A stretch of DNA of 64,000 bases from Chitinophagaceae bacterium. GTDB taxonomy: Bacteria > Bacteroidota > Bacteroidia > Chitinophagales > Chitinophagaceae. The translations under genes were made by a program, and so were the position numbers. Of the stretch, positions 35,696-45,996 are shown piece after piece (within the stretch, counting starts at the first letter, position 1; the number at the start of each line of letters is the position of its first letter). The stretch covers positions 1-64,000 of the forward strand of contig JAGKWS010000013.1 of the NCBI GenBank assembly GCA_021151685.1. Direction: 5' to 3'. The notes below the pieces were generated by a model. It ran no database searches. It was not told where the DNA came from and saw only the letters and a program-made list of their open reading frames with translations.

Positions 35696-37172
35696 GCATT
35701 ACCGGTGTAGCCGATTTGACCTGAGCATAGGCGTACACAAACACCAGCGAGGCAATAAGGTAGCCAAACAGTGGTGTACGCTCTATGAAGCGAACAGTAA
35801 TATAGTCGGGCACACGCTGCGGTACAAAATGCAGGGCATAACCCAACAACATCATCCAAACCACGGGCTGATAATTGCCCCAAAAGCCGGAAACAATGGC
35901 GGCATCAAAAGATAGGTTGGTACCTATCTGCCGTATCATGCCGGCTGCAATATTAAAGTTGTCGGCACGGAAGAATATCCAGCAGAAACATACAAACAGG
36001 AAGGTTACCAATGCAGCCAAGGCATTGTACCAGCCGGTATTGTTTACCGCAGCCAGTGGTTTGCTGGTGCGTGCAGCCCATACCTTGTGTACTATCAGGG
36101 CCAAACCATGCAGGGCACCCCATACTATAAAGGTCCATTTGGCCCCATGCCAAAAGCCACCCAGCAGCATGGTGATAAACAGATTGATGTAGGTGCGCAA
36201 CTTACCCTTGCGGTTGCCACCCAACCAAAAGATATACAGATAGTCGCGCAGCCAGTTGGAAAGAGAAATATGCCATCTGCGCCAGAACTCGGTGATGGAC
36301 TTGCTTTGGTAGGGCGAATCGAAATTGGACGGGATGGTAATGCCCATCCATTTGGCTATACCTATGGCGGCATCGCTATACCCGCTAAAGTCGCAATAGA
36401 TGACTATAGCATAGGCAAAGACGGCTACCAAACACTCTAAGCCGGTATACTGTGCCGGGTTTTCGAAAATGTAGTTGACAATGTTGAGTGTGAGATAGTC
36501 GGATATGATAAGCTTTTTGAACAGGCCGGAAAATATGAGGTAAAAACCTTTGGCAAAATCGGCCGTGCTGACGTAGAACGGCTTTTTGAGCTGGGGAATA
36601 AAGTCGCTGGCGCGTACTATGGGGCCCATCACCAACTTGGGGAAGAAGGCCAAAAACAGCAGGTAGTCTACAAAACGCTTCTCAGGCTCCAGCTTGCCCT
36701 CATACACGTCTATGGTATAGCTCAGGTTCTCGAAGGTGTAAAAAGAGATACCTATGGGCAGCAGCAGGTTGAGCATGCTGATGTGGGTAGAGAATAGCTG
36801 GTTGCTGAGCTCTATAAAGAAGTTGGTATACTTGAACCAGAACAGCAAACCCAGATTGAAGGCGACACTGCTTGCCAGCAGCAGCTTGCGGTGCAGCTTG
36901 TTGGAGGTGACATGTATCTTGTTGGACAGTACATAGTCTATAATGGCCGATAGCACTACCAGCAATACAAAGCTGCCACTGGCCTTGTAGAAGAAATAGA
37001 GCGAAAACAGGCTTACCAGCACACTACGGCCCAGCATATGGTGGCGCAGGGCATAGTACAGACATATGAATATGGTAAAGAAATAGACAAAAAAGCCATC
37101 GTTGAAGAGCAACGGATGGGCAGGATTGTACAGGAACTGTTGTAGCAATTGCTGCAGGCTGAATGACGGCAT
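35676..37172 (-). CDS. MBOAT-family O-acyltransferase (AlgI/PatA-like)
   Basis: A 498-aa membrane protein with about ten helices. The family core is present: EFWRRWHISLSNWLRDYLY, GGNRKGKLRTYIN and the catalytic-His segment LLGGFWHGAKWTFIVWGALHG. MBOATs such as AlgI or PatA move acyl groups from a cytoplasmic donor across the membrane to a secreted polymer and need a periplasmic SGNH partner. One SGNH gene ends 13 bases upstream on the same strand (likely an operon) and another converges from the other side. The polymer modified is not known. Confidence 0.92.
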   Translation of the reverse strand: MPSFSLQQLLQQFLYNPAHPLLFNDGFFVYFFTIFICLYYALRHHMLGRSVLVSLFSLYFFYKASGSFVLLVVLSAIIDYVLSNKIHVTSNKLHRKLLLASSVAFNLGLLFWFKYTNFFIELSNQLFSTHISMLNLLLPIGISFYTFENLSYTIDVYEGKLEPEKRFVDYLLFLAFFPKLVMGPIVRASDFIPQLKKPFYVSTADFAKGFYLIFSGLFKKLIISDYLTLNIVNYIFENPAQYTGLECLVAVFAYAIVIYCDFSGYSDAAIGIAKWMGITIPSNFDSPYQSKSITEFWRRWHISLSNWLRDYLYIFWLGGNRKGKLRTYINLFITMLLGGFWHGAKWTFIVWGALHGLALIVHKVWAARTSKPLAAVNNTGWYNALAALVTFLFVCFCWIFFRADNFNIAAGMIRQIGTNLSFDAAIVSGFWGNYQPVVWMMLLGYALHFVPQRVPDYITVRFIERTPLFGYLIASLVFVYAYAQVKSATPVMPIYLQF

Positions 37173-37185
37173 GTGTCGCTATTTA

Positions 37186-38583
37186 TCAATGCAGCGAGGC
37201 GGTGGGCCGTGCATGCAGTGTGTCGGTGGTGTAATAGTTGCTGATAAAGTCGTCAAATATCATATTACCCAGTTTCTGCGCCCCGGCATGGGTGGGGTGT
37301 ATGTAGTCGGTGCGGGCCAGTGCCGGTTTGTTAGTGGCCCATTTTACTATAGTGCCGTTGCCCCCCATACTGGCAAACAGGTTGTAGAATGTCATATGGT
37401 TTTCGGCAGCCAGTTGTGCCTGTACCTTCAGCAGATTGCCGAGGCCCATTGCGGTTCTCCACTCGCCATCATAAGAGAAAGCCCTATCGGCAGAGCCGAT
37501 AATCAGGAACTGTGTATTGGGCATGGCCTTGCGCAGCAGTGGTAGTATTTTGCGCATTTGCTTGCCGTAATAGTCGTAGTTGTCGGTATAGGGTTTCCAC
37601 AATACGTTTACGCCGTATTGCAGCACTACAAGGTCGTAGTAATGCTGGCGGTCCAGCTCGGCCAGAAAGGCTGTATCCAGTGCCTTCAGCTCTATACCCG
37701 ATGAACCACGGAACGAGAAGTTATCGACCGTAACGCCCGATGCAGGCTCTATAGACACACCATAAATAGGCAAACTGGAGGCAGGCACATCTACCGTTAC
37801 CGTACGGTTGGTACTACTGTCAAGCGTAATGCGGTTGAACGGGGCCGATGGGTGTACCAGTACATTGTCGCCGTTTACCTTTAGGGCAATGGCCCCCTTT
37901 GCAGGGCCGCAAAGCAGCGATTTTACGAGTACCTGCGAGCTATCATCCACAGTCTCGTCGGTAAGTACCAGCGAGCCGGCCTTACTGAAGAACGTATGCC
38001 CCGACAAAAACAGCGGGGCCGTAGTTTTTTTGGTTTTGAAATTCTCTTCCTCCCAAGTGCCGGTTGTCTTTGCCCGTACGGTTTGCCTGTTGGCTGCCGA
38101 CACCGATGTAACAGGCACAAAACCTACCCCCATACCACCAAACATGGTTTGTAGCCGCTGGCGAAAGGTTTGCGTCAGCAGGTCGCCCTCTATCATAGAG
38201 TCGCCCATCCATGCTATGCGCACCTTCTTTTTGGCACCTTTTTTTATTTCGTGCAGTTTGCTCATTACTGCCGGGAATGCCTCGGTTTCTTCTTCGTAAC
38301 CGGGGTGCATAAACTTGTGTGCCGGCACGGTAGAGTCGTTGGCCTGAATGTATGCCTGACTGGGTATGCCCGATTGTGTATTGGTGCTTACTACCCGTGT
38401 TTCGGTGCCGTCAGCGTCATTTGTTTCGGTACCGGGTGCAGGTGTTATGAACAATGAGGAAAGCAGATTCACCCTCTTCATAGATAGGAAATCTTCATTC
38501 TTAAACAGCGAAAAACCAGAGTAAGCAGTGAGAGAAATGGTAAATCCGAGAACGAATGAAACCACTTTTTTATTATTGTTCAT
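37186..38583 (-). CDS. SGNH/GDSL-type exported acyl hydrolase or transferase
   Basis: A 465-aa protein with an N-terminal signal-anchor (VVSFVLGFTISLTAYSGF). Motifs: VRIAWMGDSMIEGDLL (catalytic Ser), FGGMGVGF (oxyanion), LQYGVNVLW (Asn) and DYIHPTHAGAQKL (Asp-x2-His). A beta-rich insert separates the first and second halves. It precedes the MBOAT gene by 13 bases, matching the pairing of an MBOAT channel with a periplasmic SGNH acetyltransferase. Start: ATG 38583; the frame is open to a TTG at 38589 but the ATG is preferred. Confidence 0.85.
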   Translation of the reverse strand: MNNNKKVVSFVLGFTISLTAYSGFSLFKNEDFLSMKRVNLLSSLFITPAPGTETNDADGTETRVVSTNTQSGIPSQAYIQANDSTVPAHKFMHPGYEEETEAFPAVMSKLHEIKKGAKKKVRIAWMGDSMIEGDLLTQTFRQRLQTMFGGMGVGFVPVTSVSAANRQTVRAKTTGTWEEENFKTKKTTAPLFLSGHTFFSKAGSLVLTDETVDDSSQVLVKSLLCGPAKGAIALKVNGDNVLVHPSAPFNRITLDSSTNRTVTVDVPASSLPIYGVSIEPASGVTVDNFSFRGSSGIELKALDTAFLAELDRQHYYDLVVLQYGVNVLWKPYTDNYDYYGKQMRKILPLLRKAMPNTQFLIIGSADRAFSYDGEWRTAMGLGNLLKVQAQLAAENHMTFYNLFASMGGNGTIVKWATNKPALARTDYIHPTHAGAQKLGNMIFDDFISNYYTTDTLHARPTASLH

Positions 38584-38874
38584 ACACAACTATTCCATCT
38601 GCGAATAGCCTTTATACAGCACTGAGAATTGGAAAGTAATGTAAAATTAAATGGCATTTCTTATACAAAAATCAACGGGTGTAGAATGTGCAAAAAAATA
38701 TTTTTGGGGTGTGTGGTAGCCCCTCGGTTGCTATTAATTGGTGGTGATATGTTGGGAAGTGTTGATGCGAAGAATACGTGCGAAATTGCCACTGGGCGGG
38801 CAATGAAACAGGGTGCTACAGCGGCCGCAGCATAATACGGAACGAAACAATAATACAAGGAAACGTTTGAAGGT
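38584..38874. other. Intergenic region without a convincing gene
   Basis: 291 bases between the SGNH gene and the first sensor kinase. A 49-codon plus-strand frame (38686-38835, MCKKIFLGCVVAPRL...) ends in a run of Ala codons and has no recognisable features; I do not call it a gene. No strong hairpin is seen. The region lacks any trace of a third LytTR regulator. Confidence 0.6.
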
Positions 38875-41800
38875 CTAACGCAGATAACAAATATCAATAA
38901 TTACATCTGTTCCCGAATCCGGCCAATTCCTATCGCTGTATCGGATGTCAATTTTCATTTCTTCATATGTATTGAACACCTTTACCAGGTCCTTAATTAA
39001 CATATCGCCATAAGAGTTGTGGGTAGGGTCTCTGTCTTTGTGCATCAATTTAGATGCCTGACGACCGATTCCATTATCCGATACAACACATTGCACGCCA
39101 TCTGGTGTTTTTCGGAAAATTACCTCAAGGCGTCCAGTCCAGTCGGCGGGCAGCACACCGTGGTTGATGGCATTTTCTACAAACGGCTGAATCAACAGAG
39201 AGGGTATAAGGTTGTTGGGGTCCAGTGTGTCTTCTACAGAGATGATACTCTCGAAGCGATCTTTGAACCTTGTCTGTTGCAGTTCCATATAGTTCGTAAG
39301 GTTGGCAATTTCGTCAGCTATTGTAATGTACTTATTCCTTGACGAGTTGAGGTAGCTTCTGAGCAGGCGTGAGAACTTGGCCACGTGCGTGTAAGCTTCC
39401 TCTGTTCTGTTCTTTTTTATGAGCAGCATAGCCGATGTAAGTGCATTAAATATGAAGTGGGGATTGATTTGTGCATATATAGCCTTCAGTTCCAGCTCCA
39501 TTTGCATCTGTTTCTTTTGCTGAGCACGGTTCACCAATCGGCGGGTTATAACAACAGACACTACTACCACTATTAGTATTAAGATTACTGCACCCAACCC
39601 AAGCAGGTACCGGGTACTGTGCTTTTGCCATATTGTTGGGGTTACCCATACAGCTGCTGTGGTAACAGGGCTTCGCCAACCATCATCCTCGCAGTATACC
39701 TCAAACCTGTAACAGTCGTCTGGGGTAATGTAGTCTGGAACTATAATCTCATTACCATTGCATTGTATCCACTTCTTATCTGTGCCAAATCGGTAATAGA
39801 TACGCAAAGCACCGTTGCCCAACGGATTAATGACATCGGCATAAAAAATCTTTGTGTTATTTGCCAGCCGTACGGTGTCATTATTATTCAGTATCCGCTG
39901 ATCTTGGTCTTGTAATATGATATGATATGGTATAGGAACACTGTGATTGTTGAATGCAGATACAGGCGGAAACAAAACAGTATACAAACCTGCATCCGTT
40001 TGCATCAACAACTTACCGGAAACGATTGCGTAACTCTGTATCTCTTTATAAACATCCTTTTTTAGGTTCATGTATACCACCGGAGCCGAAAGCTTGCCCT
40101 TGCCCTCTATCTTTTGGAAGGAAACGCCAAAATCGCCCATAATTACCAGATAGTTTTTCCATACATCTATAGTGCCATTCCTATACGCCCAATTAGAAGG
40201 TATTAACTCCGTTTTGCCGGACGGATAGTCGAAATAATACAGACTACTACCAGACTTGATAAAGATGTTGCCATATGTAGCGTCGGCACAAACTTTCTCT
40301 ATAAGTTCATCAGACGTTTTGTTTATCTGTGTGGCAGAAAATGTTTGCTGGCTATTTTCGTCAAATACCAGCAATCTATAATCGTGGTAAGCAATCATTT
40401 TTTGGTGATACTTGTCAAAGGTGGCATCCTTAAATCTATCAAGCGCAATATACTGTCGGTTAGTCTCAACAACATTGTAATCAGGTTTCAAACAAAAGGC
40501 ACCCTTTGCAGATAAAACATAGTAACAATTTGGCTTGTATTCTACCACTTTCTTTACTGCACCTCCAAACAAACCAATAAATATTTCATGAAATTTCTGT
40601 CTGCCTTGGGTAATAAAATGATTGTAGCCACCAACCTGCAAAAGTGTGTCTCTTCCGAATTCCGAAATATTATTAACAGAATAGCCCTTCAGATTGTACG
40701 TATTAATTATTTTTCTATTGCAAATCTGAAGGAGTGTTGTTTTTTGAGGATGCCACCAGAATGATATAGAGTCGTAAACAACACCCACACAGGAAAAACC
40801 AGACAATGACAAACTGGTATTTTTTACGAAATGGTTGACAAAACCCTTCCGTTTCAGGAATATACCGTGAGTATTTGTGCCCACAACTGTGTCCCAAAGA
40901 GAAAGCGACAAAAATTGTATTACCTTCTTACGTTCCTTATCCGTTCCAGTCAGTTGTGTACAATCGAACGAGTATTCTAACTCCGGCTTTGTCTCAAAGT
41001 TGAATACCATACACTTTGTTGCAGTATACACAAACAGCTTATTTTCATAGGCCCGGTCTATGCTGTAGGCAACATATTCTACAAGACTATTCTCGCCATA
41101 ATCGCTTAAGTTGAGGGTGTCTGGCTTATTGGTATTCGCATCAAGCAATAGAACATAATTTGCCAAACCCGGGGTATAGAATATATATGTATGGCCCAGC
41201 AGTATGCCTCGTCGGCCATTATTGAAGATAAATTTATTGAACAACCGGGAGTTGCTTATTTTGTTTATAATCAATTTCGATGGGGTGTCTGCAATCGTTT
41301 TAAGGTTGGTTACCCGATAGCAATTGTCAGATACAGCATACGATTCTCCCTTCGAATTGATGAAAGATAATATGTCATTTCTGAGTGTGGTATCTGCTCC
41401 ATTGGTCAGAATTCTTTCGGTAAGTGTACATGGAAATATCGTATCGTGTCTCGATATACAAATGCTGAATAATGCAAGGCCATTGAGGTATGGCGAGTTA
41501 AAAATGATGCCCGAATCGAATCGGTGTAGATAATAGGGAAATATTGTTCCTGAAAAATTATGCCGGATTGCATGCCGATACCTATCGTTGTATACATAGC
41601 CAAACTGACCAGATGCTCCTCCCAACCACACCCGCCCGCTATTGTCATCTATCATTGCCCAAACATCATCTGATACCAAGCCCGTTGCTCTATTGAAAAC
41701 CTTTTTAGTGTATCCATTGTATTTTACTACGCCTTTGTCAGTTGCTATCCATAAATAGCCCAAACGGTCTTGCAAAAAGCAGTATACATTATCAGACGGA

Positions 41801-41925
41801 AGAGCGTTGGTTTTGTTGATTTGATAAAAACCAGATGGCTGGGCGGATGAACGCTTAGAGAAAATTACGAAACATAGCAATCCTACTACCCCTACAAAGA
41901 GTGTAGCGAGTCTGTAATTCATCAT
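38875..41925 (-). CDS. Propeller/Y_Y_Y-type sensor histidine kinase (LytS-like), copy 1
   Basis: A 1016-aa membrane sensor. A signal peptide or N-terminal helix (about 3-28) is followed by a two-component-regulator beta-propeller with the repeats LGYLWIATDKGVVKYNGY and SGRVWLGGASGQ, a Y_Y_Y-like Ig domain (about 650-755), one membrane helix (about 765-790), and a cytoplasmic His_kinase domain (LKAIYAQINPHFIFNALTSA, His823) with a HATPase N-box (FVENAINHGVLP). It is the last of three paralogous kinases and the only one without a regulator gene directly downstream. Start: ATG 41925 (or 41922); the longer frame uses TTG. Its composition is AT-rich by eye. Confidence 0.88.
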   Translation of the reverse strand: MMNYRLATLFVGVVGLLCFVIFSKRSSAQPSGFYQINKTNALPSDNVYCFLQDRLGYLWIATDKGVVKYNGYTKKVFNRATGLVSDDVWAMIDDNSGRVWLGGASGQFGYVYNDRYRHAIRHNFSGTIFPYYLHRFDSGIIFNSPYLNGLALFSICISRHDTIFPCTLTERILTNGADTTLRNDILSFINSKGESYAVSDNCYRVTNLKTIADTPSKLIINKISNSRLFNKFIFNNGRRGILLGHTYIFYTPGLANYVLLLDANTNKPDTLNLSDYGENSLVEYVAYSIDRAYENKLFVYTATKCMVFNFETKPELEYSFDCTQLTGTDKERKKVIQFLSLSLWDTVVGTNTHGIFLKRKGFVNHFVKNTSLSLSGFSCVGVVYDSISFWWHPQKTTLLQICNRKIINTYNLKGYSVNNISEFGRDTLLQVGGYNHFITQGRQKFHEIFIGLFGGAVKKVVEYKPNCYYVLSAKGAFCLKPDYNVVETNRQYIALDRFKDATFDKYHQKMIAYHDYRLLVFDENSQQTFSATQINKTSDELIEKVCADATYGNIFIKSGSSLYYFDYPSGKTELIPSNWAYRNGTIDVWKNYLVIMGDFGVSFQKIEGKGKLSAPVVYMNLKKDVYKEIQSYAIVSGKLLMQTDAGLYTVLFPPVSAFNNHSVPIPYHIILQDQDQRILNNNDTVRLANNTKIFYADVINPLGNGALRIYYRFGTDKKWIQCNGNEIIVPDYITPDDCYRFEVYCEDDGWRSPVTTAAVWVTPTIWQKHSTRYLLGLGAVILILIVVVVSVVITRRLVNRAQQKKQMQMELELKAIYAQINPHFIFNALTSAMLLIKKNRTEEAYTHVAKFSRLLRSYLNSSRNKYITIADEIANLTNYMELQQTRFKDRFESIISVEDTLDPNNLIPSLLIQPFVENAINHGVLPADWTGRLEVIFRKTPDGVQCVVSDNGIGRQASKLMHKDRDPTHNSYGDMLIKDLVKVFNTYEEMKIDIRYSDRNWPDSGTDVIIDICYLR

Positions 41926-42051
41926 ATTTCGGTAACTTATCAACTTTATATATCTGCTGGTTCACAAAACGCACACATACATATTTATTTTACAATTGTT
42001 GCTTGATGTCGAAATAAGCGGATTTTCGTCATTTAATTGTATACGTGATGG

Positions 42052-42789
42052 CTAATGCCTACCCAGCAACTGCAAGAAATCCTGTTTCACATTACGCGAT
42101 AAGGGTATCTCAGTTTTGTCTTTCATGATTAACAAACCTGACGATTCGTAACGTGTCACATAGTTGATGTTGACGATAAATGAGCGGTGAACCTGAAAAA
42201 ATGAAAACTCTTCGGTAAGGTACTTGTAGTTGCCCAGGTTGGTAGCACTGGTGTATTTACATTTTTCGGTAACTATCACAGTACATTTATTCATACTCTC
42301 CAGATATATGATGTCCTGAATATTTACATAATCGAAATTGTTGTTGTTGGGAATACGGATTTTGGGCGATGCATTCAGTGCTGGTGCACTAACAACAGAA
42401 GTGGTATTAGCCACCCGCTTGTTGTCTACCCTCTTCAATGCTGTATTGATGGCAACACACAGTTCGGTATCATCAATTGGCTTCAGCACATAGCCGGTAG
42501 CCGACACCGAGAAGGCTCTGAGCGCAAAGTTGTCGTGTGCGGTAACAAATATGATTTCTGCTTTCATGTCTGGCAGCAGTTTCAGCAGGTCGAATCCACT
42601 TTTTTCAGGCATAGAAATGTCCAGAAATACGATATCGGCGGGTTTGCTTCGCAATATGTGTAAAGCCTCTTTCCAATTGCCGATAGCGGCAATAATTTCG
42701 ATATTTTCGAACAGTTCTTCAATTCTGTTGGATAGCAGTTCTATCGCATCCTGTTCGTCGTCTATTATTATACATTGGTAGGGATACAT
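42052..42789 (-). CDS. LytTR-family response regulator, copy 1
   Basis: A 245-aa regulator. Receiver domain 1-125 with the acidic pair in IIDDEQDA, the phospho-acceptor Asp57 in VFLDISMPEKSGFD, Thr in FVTAHDN and Lys in VLKPIDD; then a short linker and a LytTR DNA-binding domain (about 145-243) with DYVNIQDIIYLESMNKC, FFQVHRSFIVNINYV and LSRNVKQDFLQLL. Highly similar to the second regulator in the array. The gene ends 127 bases before copy 1 of the kinase and follows copy 2 with a 16-base gap, so it most likely serves kinase copy 2. Confidence 0.93.
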   Translation of the reverse strand: MYPYQCIIIDDEQDAIELLSNRIEELFENIEIIAAIGNWKEALHILRSKPADIVFLDISMPEKSGFDLLKLLPDMKAEIIFVTAHDNFALRAFSVSATGYVLKPIDDTELCVAINTALKRVDNKRVANTTSVVSAPALNASPKIRIPNNNNFDYVNIQDIIYLESMNKCTVIVTEKCKYTSATNLGNYKYLTEEFSFFQVHRSFIVNINYVTRYESSGLLIMKDKTEIPLSRNVKQDFLQLLGRH

Positions 42790-42805
42790 AAGATATGGTT
42801 GTTGA

Positions 42806-45800
42806 TCAAGAGATGGTTTGAGTTCTGTTGTTAATACTATTTAAGTTTGGCTGAATGTAAGTGATGTCTATTAATACATCGGTTCCTGTATTTGGGGCAT
42901 CCCGGTCGTGGTAAGTAATATTGATTTTCATTTCTTCATACTTATCAAATACCTGTACGAGGTCTTTTATCAGCAAGTTGCCATAAGAGTCTTGTGTGGG
43001 GTCATTGTTGCGGTGCAATAGCCGCGATGCCTTTCTGCCCACACCATTGTCGGACACGATGCACCGAATACCATTTTGGATAGTGCGGAAGGTTATTTCT
43101 ACCCGCCCGGTGCGTTCGGATGGCAGTACACCATGGTTGATAGCATTTTCTACAAAGGGTTGTACCAGCAAAGAGGGTATCAGTTTATGGGTATCCAAAG
43201 TATCATCCAGTGATATAACACTCTCGAAGCGGTCTTTGAACCGTGTTTGCTGCAACTCCATGTAGTTGGTGAGGTTGGCTACCTCGTCGGCAATTGATAT
43301 ATACCTGTTACGTGATGAGTTAAGGTAATTTCTCAGCAATCGGGAGAACTTGGAAACGTGCAGATAGGCATCATCCATCCGGTCTTTTCTTACCAATAAC
43401 ATGGCCGATGTGAGTGCGTTGAAAATAAAGTGCGGATTGATTTGTGCATAGATTGCCTTCAGCTCCAGCTCCATCTGCATCTGTCTTTTTCGTTGTGCCT
43501 TGTTCACAATTCTACGGGTAGCATATGCCGATAATATTACAATACCCAATAAGAGCAGTATGCCACCAGCCACCAGCAGATAACGAGTAGTGCGTTTCTG
43601 CCACCAAGTGGGCCGCACCCAAAGGCTGGCGGTCGTTACATTACTGCGCCAGCCGTCGTCTTCGCAGTATACCTCGAGACGGTAGTAGTTATCGGGCAAC
43701 ACAAATTCTGGCCGAACAATCTCATTGCCATTACTTTTTGTCCATTCTTTCACCCCTCCAATCCGATAGTATATACGCACATTTCCATTACCCAAGGGGT
43801 TTATTACATCGGCATACAATACCCGAGTATTGTTGCCCAGCCGTACGGTATCGCCATTGTTCAGTACACGTTGACGGTGCTCCTGAATTATGAGCCGGTA
43901 CGATATTTCTTTATGAGTGCGATGCGTAAAATCCTCGCGATCTGGCAGATTTACCGTATACAAACCGGCATCGGTTTGCAATAGCAACTGCCCCCCTGCC
44001 ACGCACTGACTGACGATCTCTTTGTATAGGCCTTTTTTCACATTGAGATAGGTAACAGGCTTAGATATTTTGCCACTGCCCTCTATGAGGTAGAATGAAA
44101 CACCAAAATTGCCTGACACCACGAGGTAGTTTTTCCAAACATCGAAAGTAGCATTTCTGTAAACTGCATCAGCAGGAATAGCCAATGAAGTTACCCTAAA
44201 CGGATCGAAAAGAAAGATGTTGTCGCCAGATTTTACGAAGATGTTGCCAAAAGAATCATCTACACACACTTTTTCTATAAGGTCGTTGGTAATCTTGTTT
44301 ATCTGACTGACAGAGAATGACTTTCGTACTTTTTCGTTGAATACAAGTAGCCTCGATTGGTGATAGGCAATCAAAGTCTTGTGATACCAATCGGGTACAG
44401 CATCTTTGAATCTGTCGACGACTATATATTCTCTATTCGAGGAATCTGTGTTGTAATCGGGTCTCAGGTAGTATGCCCCCATATTCGACAACACGAAATA
44501 GCACCGTGGCTGGTATTCCATCATACGTATGAGGGAGGCGCCAAAGATGCCATGGCCCAATCTGTAGAGTTGTTGTTTGCCGGGCGAGAGGAAATGGCTG
44601 AACGAACCGGTGAGCAGTAGGGTGTCTTTGCTGAATACTGAGATATTGTTGATTGTGATTCCGTGCAGGTTATACGTCTGCCGAATTTTTCTGTTAGCGA
44701 TACTAATGACTTTCTTTTCTGCGACACTCCACCAAAATGAGAGCGAATCGTAGACCACCCCCACACATTTGTACCCGGCCAAAGATAGACCCTCATGGCG
44801 TGAGAACTTGTTTTCGCCATGCTGCGACGAGACAAAGACACCATTTGCACTGGTGGCAACAACAGTATCCCAAAGGGGCAGTGGTAAATATTGCACCACT
44901 TTGCGGGGCTCTTTGTTGGTGGCGGTTATATGTGAGAAGTCGTATTTTCTTTCGAACAGCGGTTTGTTGGCGAGATCGTACACAACACATTTTGTGTGGG
45001 TATACGCAAACAGCTTATTAAGATATTTTCTATCAATGCTGTAAGCCATGTATTCAATTGGCTCTGAGATACCGAGATTTTTCAGGCTAAAAGAATCAAC
45101 TTGTCCAGTCTTTGCATCAATGGTGTGAAACACATCTGAAAGACCGGGAGTATAGAAGATATAAAAGGCACCGGCAAGGAAACTCGTCTTACCATTGGCA
45201 TATGCAAGTCTGATGAAATTGCCCGTGCCTCGTGTTCTGGTAAAGTTTAGTTGTTGTGAATGGCTTGTGATGCTACCAATATTTGAGAGCCTGTAGTAAT
45301 AGTCTGCGAGTGCTACATACGCCTCCTGAGACGAGTTGATGTGCAAGAGTACATCTTTACCGGTAATCTCCGATCCACTCAATCTGGCCTCGGTAATTTC
45401 GAAGGGTATAATGGTGTCCTGTTTTGATAAGCAGATGCTTGGGGCTGTGCCGCCATTTATGTACCAGGTACTGAAAATAATGCCCGAGTCGAACCGGTGA
45501 AGGTAATATGGAAAAATGGTACCCGATATGTTCTTCAGTACTGCCGGGTGGTACTTATTGTTGTCTACATACCCTATTTGCCCCGACGTGCCTCCCAGCC
45601 ACATGCGCCCGGTATTATCATCAATCATCGACCATAAGTCGTTGGTTGGTAATCCGGCAGCCCTATTGTACAATTGCGCATTGTAGCCATTATATTTTAC
45701 CACACCCTTTTCTGTGGCTATCCACAAATAGCCCAGATTGTCTTGTAGAAAGCTGTATACTTTATCGGATGGCAGTATATTGGTATGGTTTATTTGGTAT

Positions 45801-45916
45801 TGGTTTGGTTGCTGTGCAAAAGATGTTTTGAATAACAAGAGGAAACAGAGCAATAGCACCAATCCAAACGTGAGATTGGCGGTCTTGTACTTCCGCATGG
45901 CATTATGGCTATTCAT
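42806..45916 (-). CDS. Propeller/Y_Y_Y-type sensor histidine kinase (LytS-like), copy 2
   Basis: A 1036-aa paralogue of the flanking kinases. N-terminal helix or signal (about 13-34, LTFGLVLLLCFLLLF), propeller repeats (LGYLWIATEKGVVKYNGY, TGRMWLGGTSGQ), Y_Y_Y domain, one membrane helix, and the His_kinase/HATPase module (YAQINPHFIFNALTSAM, His829; FVENAINHGVLP). The spacing of 16 bases to the downstream LytTR regulator indicates translation coupling and makes them the best cognate pair. ATG 45916 is used; ATG 45898 is an alternative that would shorten the leader. Confidence 0.9.
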   Translation of the reverse strand: MNSHNAMRKYKTANLTFGLVLLLCFLLLFKTSFAQQPNQYQINHTNILPSDKVYSFLQDNLGYLWIATEKGVVKYNGYNAQLYNRAAGLPTNDLWSMIDDNTGRMWLGGTSGQIGYVDNNKYHPAVLKNISGTIFPYYLHRFDSGIIFSTWYINGGTAPSICLSKQDTIIPFEITEARLSGSEITGKDVLLHINSSQEAYVALADYYYRLSNIGSITSHSQQLNFTRTRGTGNFIRLAYANGKTSFLAGAFYIFYTPGLSDVFHTIDAKTGQVDSFSLKNLGISEPIEYMAYSIDRKYLNKLFAYTHTKCVVYDLANKPLFERKYDFSHITATNKEPRKVVQYLPLPLWDTVVATSANGVFVSSQHGENKFSRHEGLSLAGYKCVGVVYDSLSFWWSVAEKKVISIANRKIRQTYNLHGITINNISVFSKDTLLLTGSFSHFLSPGKQQLYRLGHGIFGASLIRMMEYQPRCYFVLSNMGAYYLRPDYNTDSSNREYIVVDRFKDAVPDWYHKTLIAYHQSRLLVFNEKVRKSFSVSQINKITNDLIEKVCVDDSFGNIFVKSGDNIFLFDPFRVTSLAIPADAVYRNATFDVWKNYLVVSGNFGVSFYLIEGSGKISKPVTYLNVKKGLYKEIVSQCVAGGQLLLQTDAGLYTVNLPDREDFTHRTHKEISYRLIIQEHRQRVLNNGDTVRLGNNTRVLYADVINPLGNGNVRIYYRIGGVKEWTKSNGNEIVRPEFVLPDNYYRLEVYCEDDGWRSNVTTASLWVRPTWWQKRTTRYLLVAGGILLLLGIVILSAYATRRIVNKAQRKRQMQMELELKAIYAQINPHFIFNALTSAMLLVRKDRMDDAYLHVSKFSRLLRNYLNSSRNRYISIADEVANLTNYMELQQTRFKDRFESVISLDDTLDTHKLIPSLLVQPFVENAINHGVLPSERTGRVEITFRTIQNGIRCIVSDNGVGRKASRLLHRNNDPTQDSYGNLLIKDLVQVFDKYEEMKINITYHDRDAPNTGTDVLIDITYIQPNLNSINNRTQTIS

Positions 45917-45996
45917 CTTTGGTTGTTACTGATCTGTAATTGAAACAGGGTGCGATAGGGGGCAGCGGGGTTAACCCGCCAAATGCACAGCATTGG

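Noticed and set aside
38629..38835. 68-aa plus-strand frame between the SGNH and kinase genes
   Set aside because: No recognisable features, ends in an Ala run, no clear promoter; left as intergenic.
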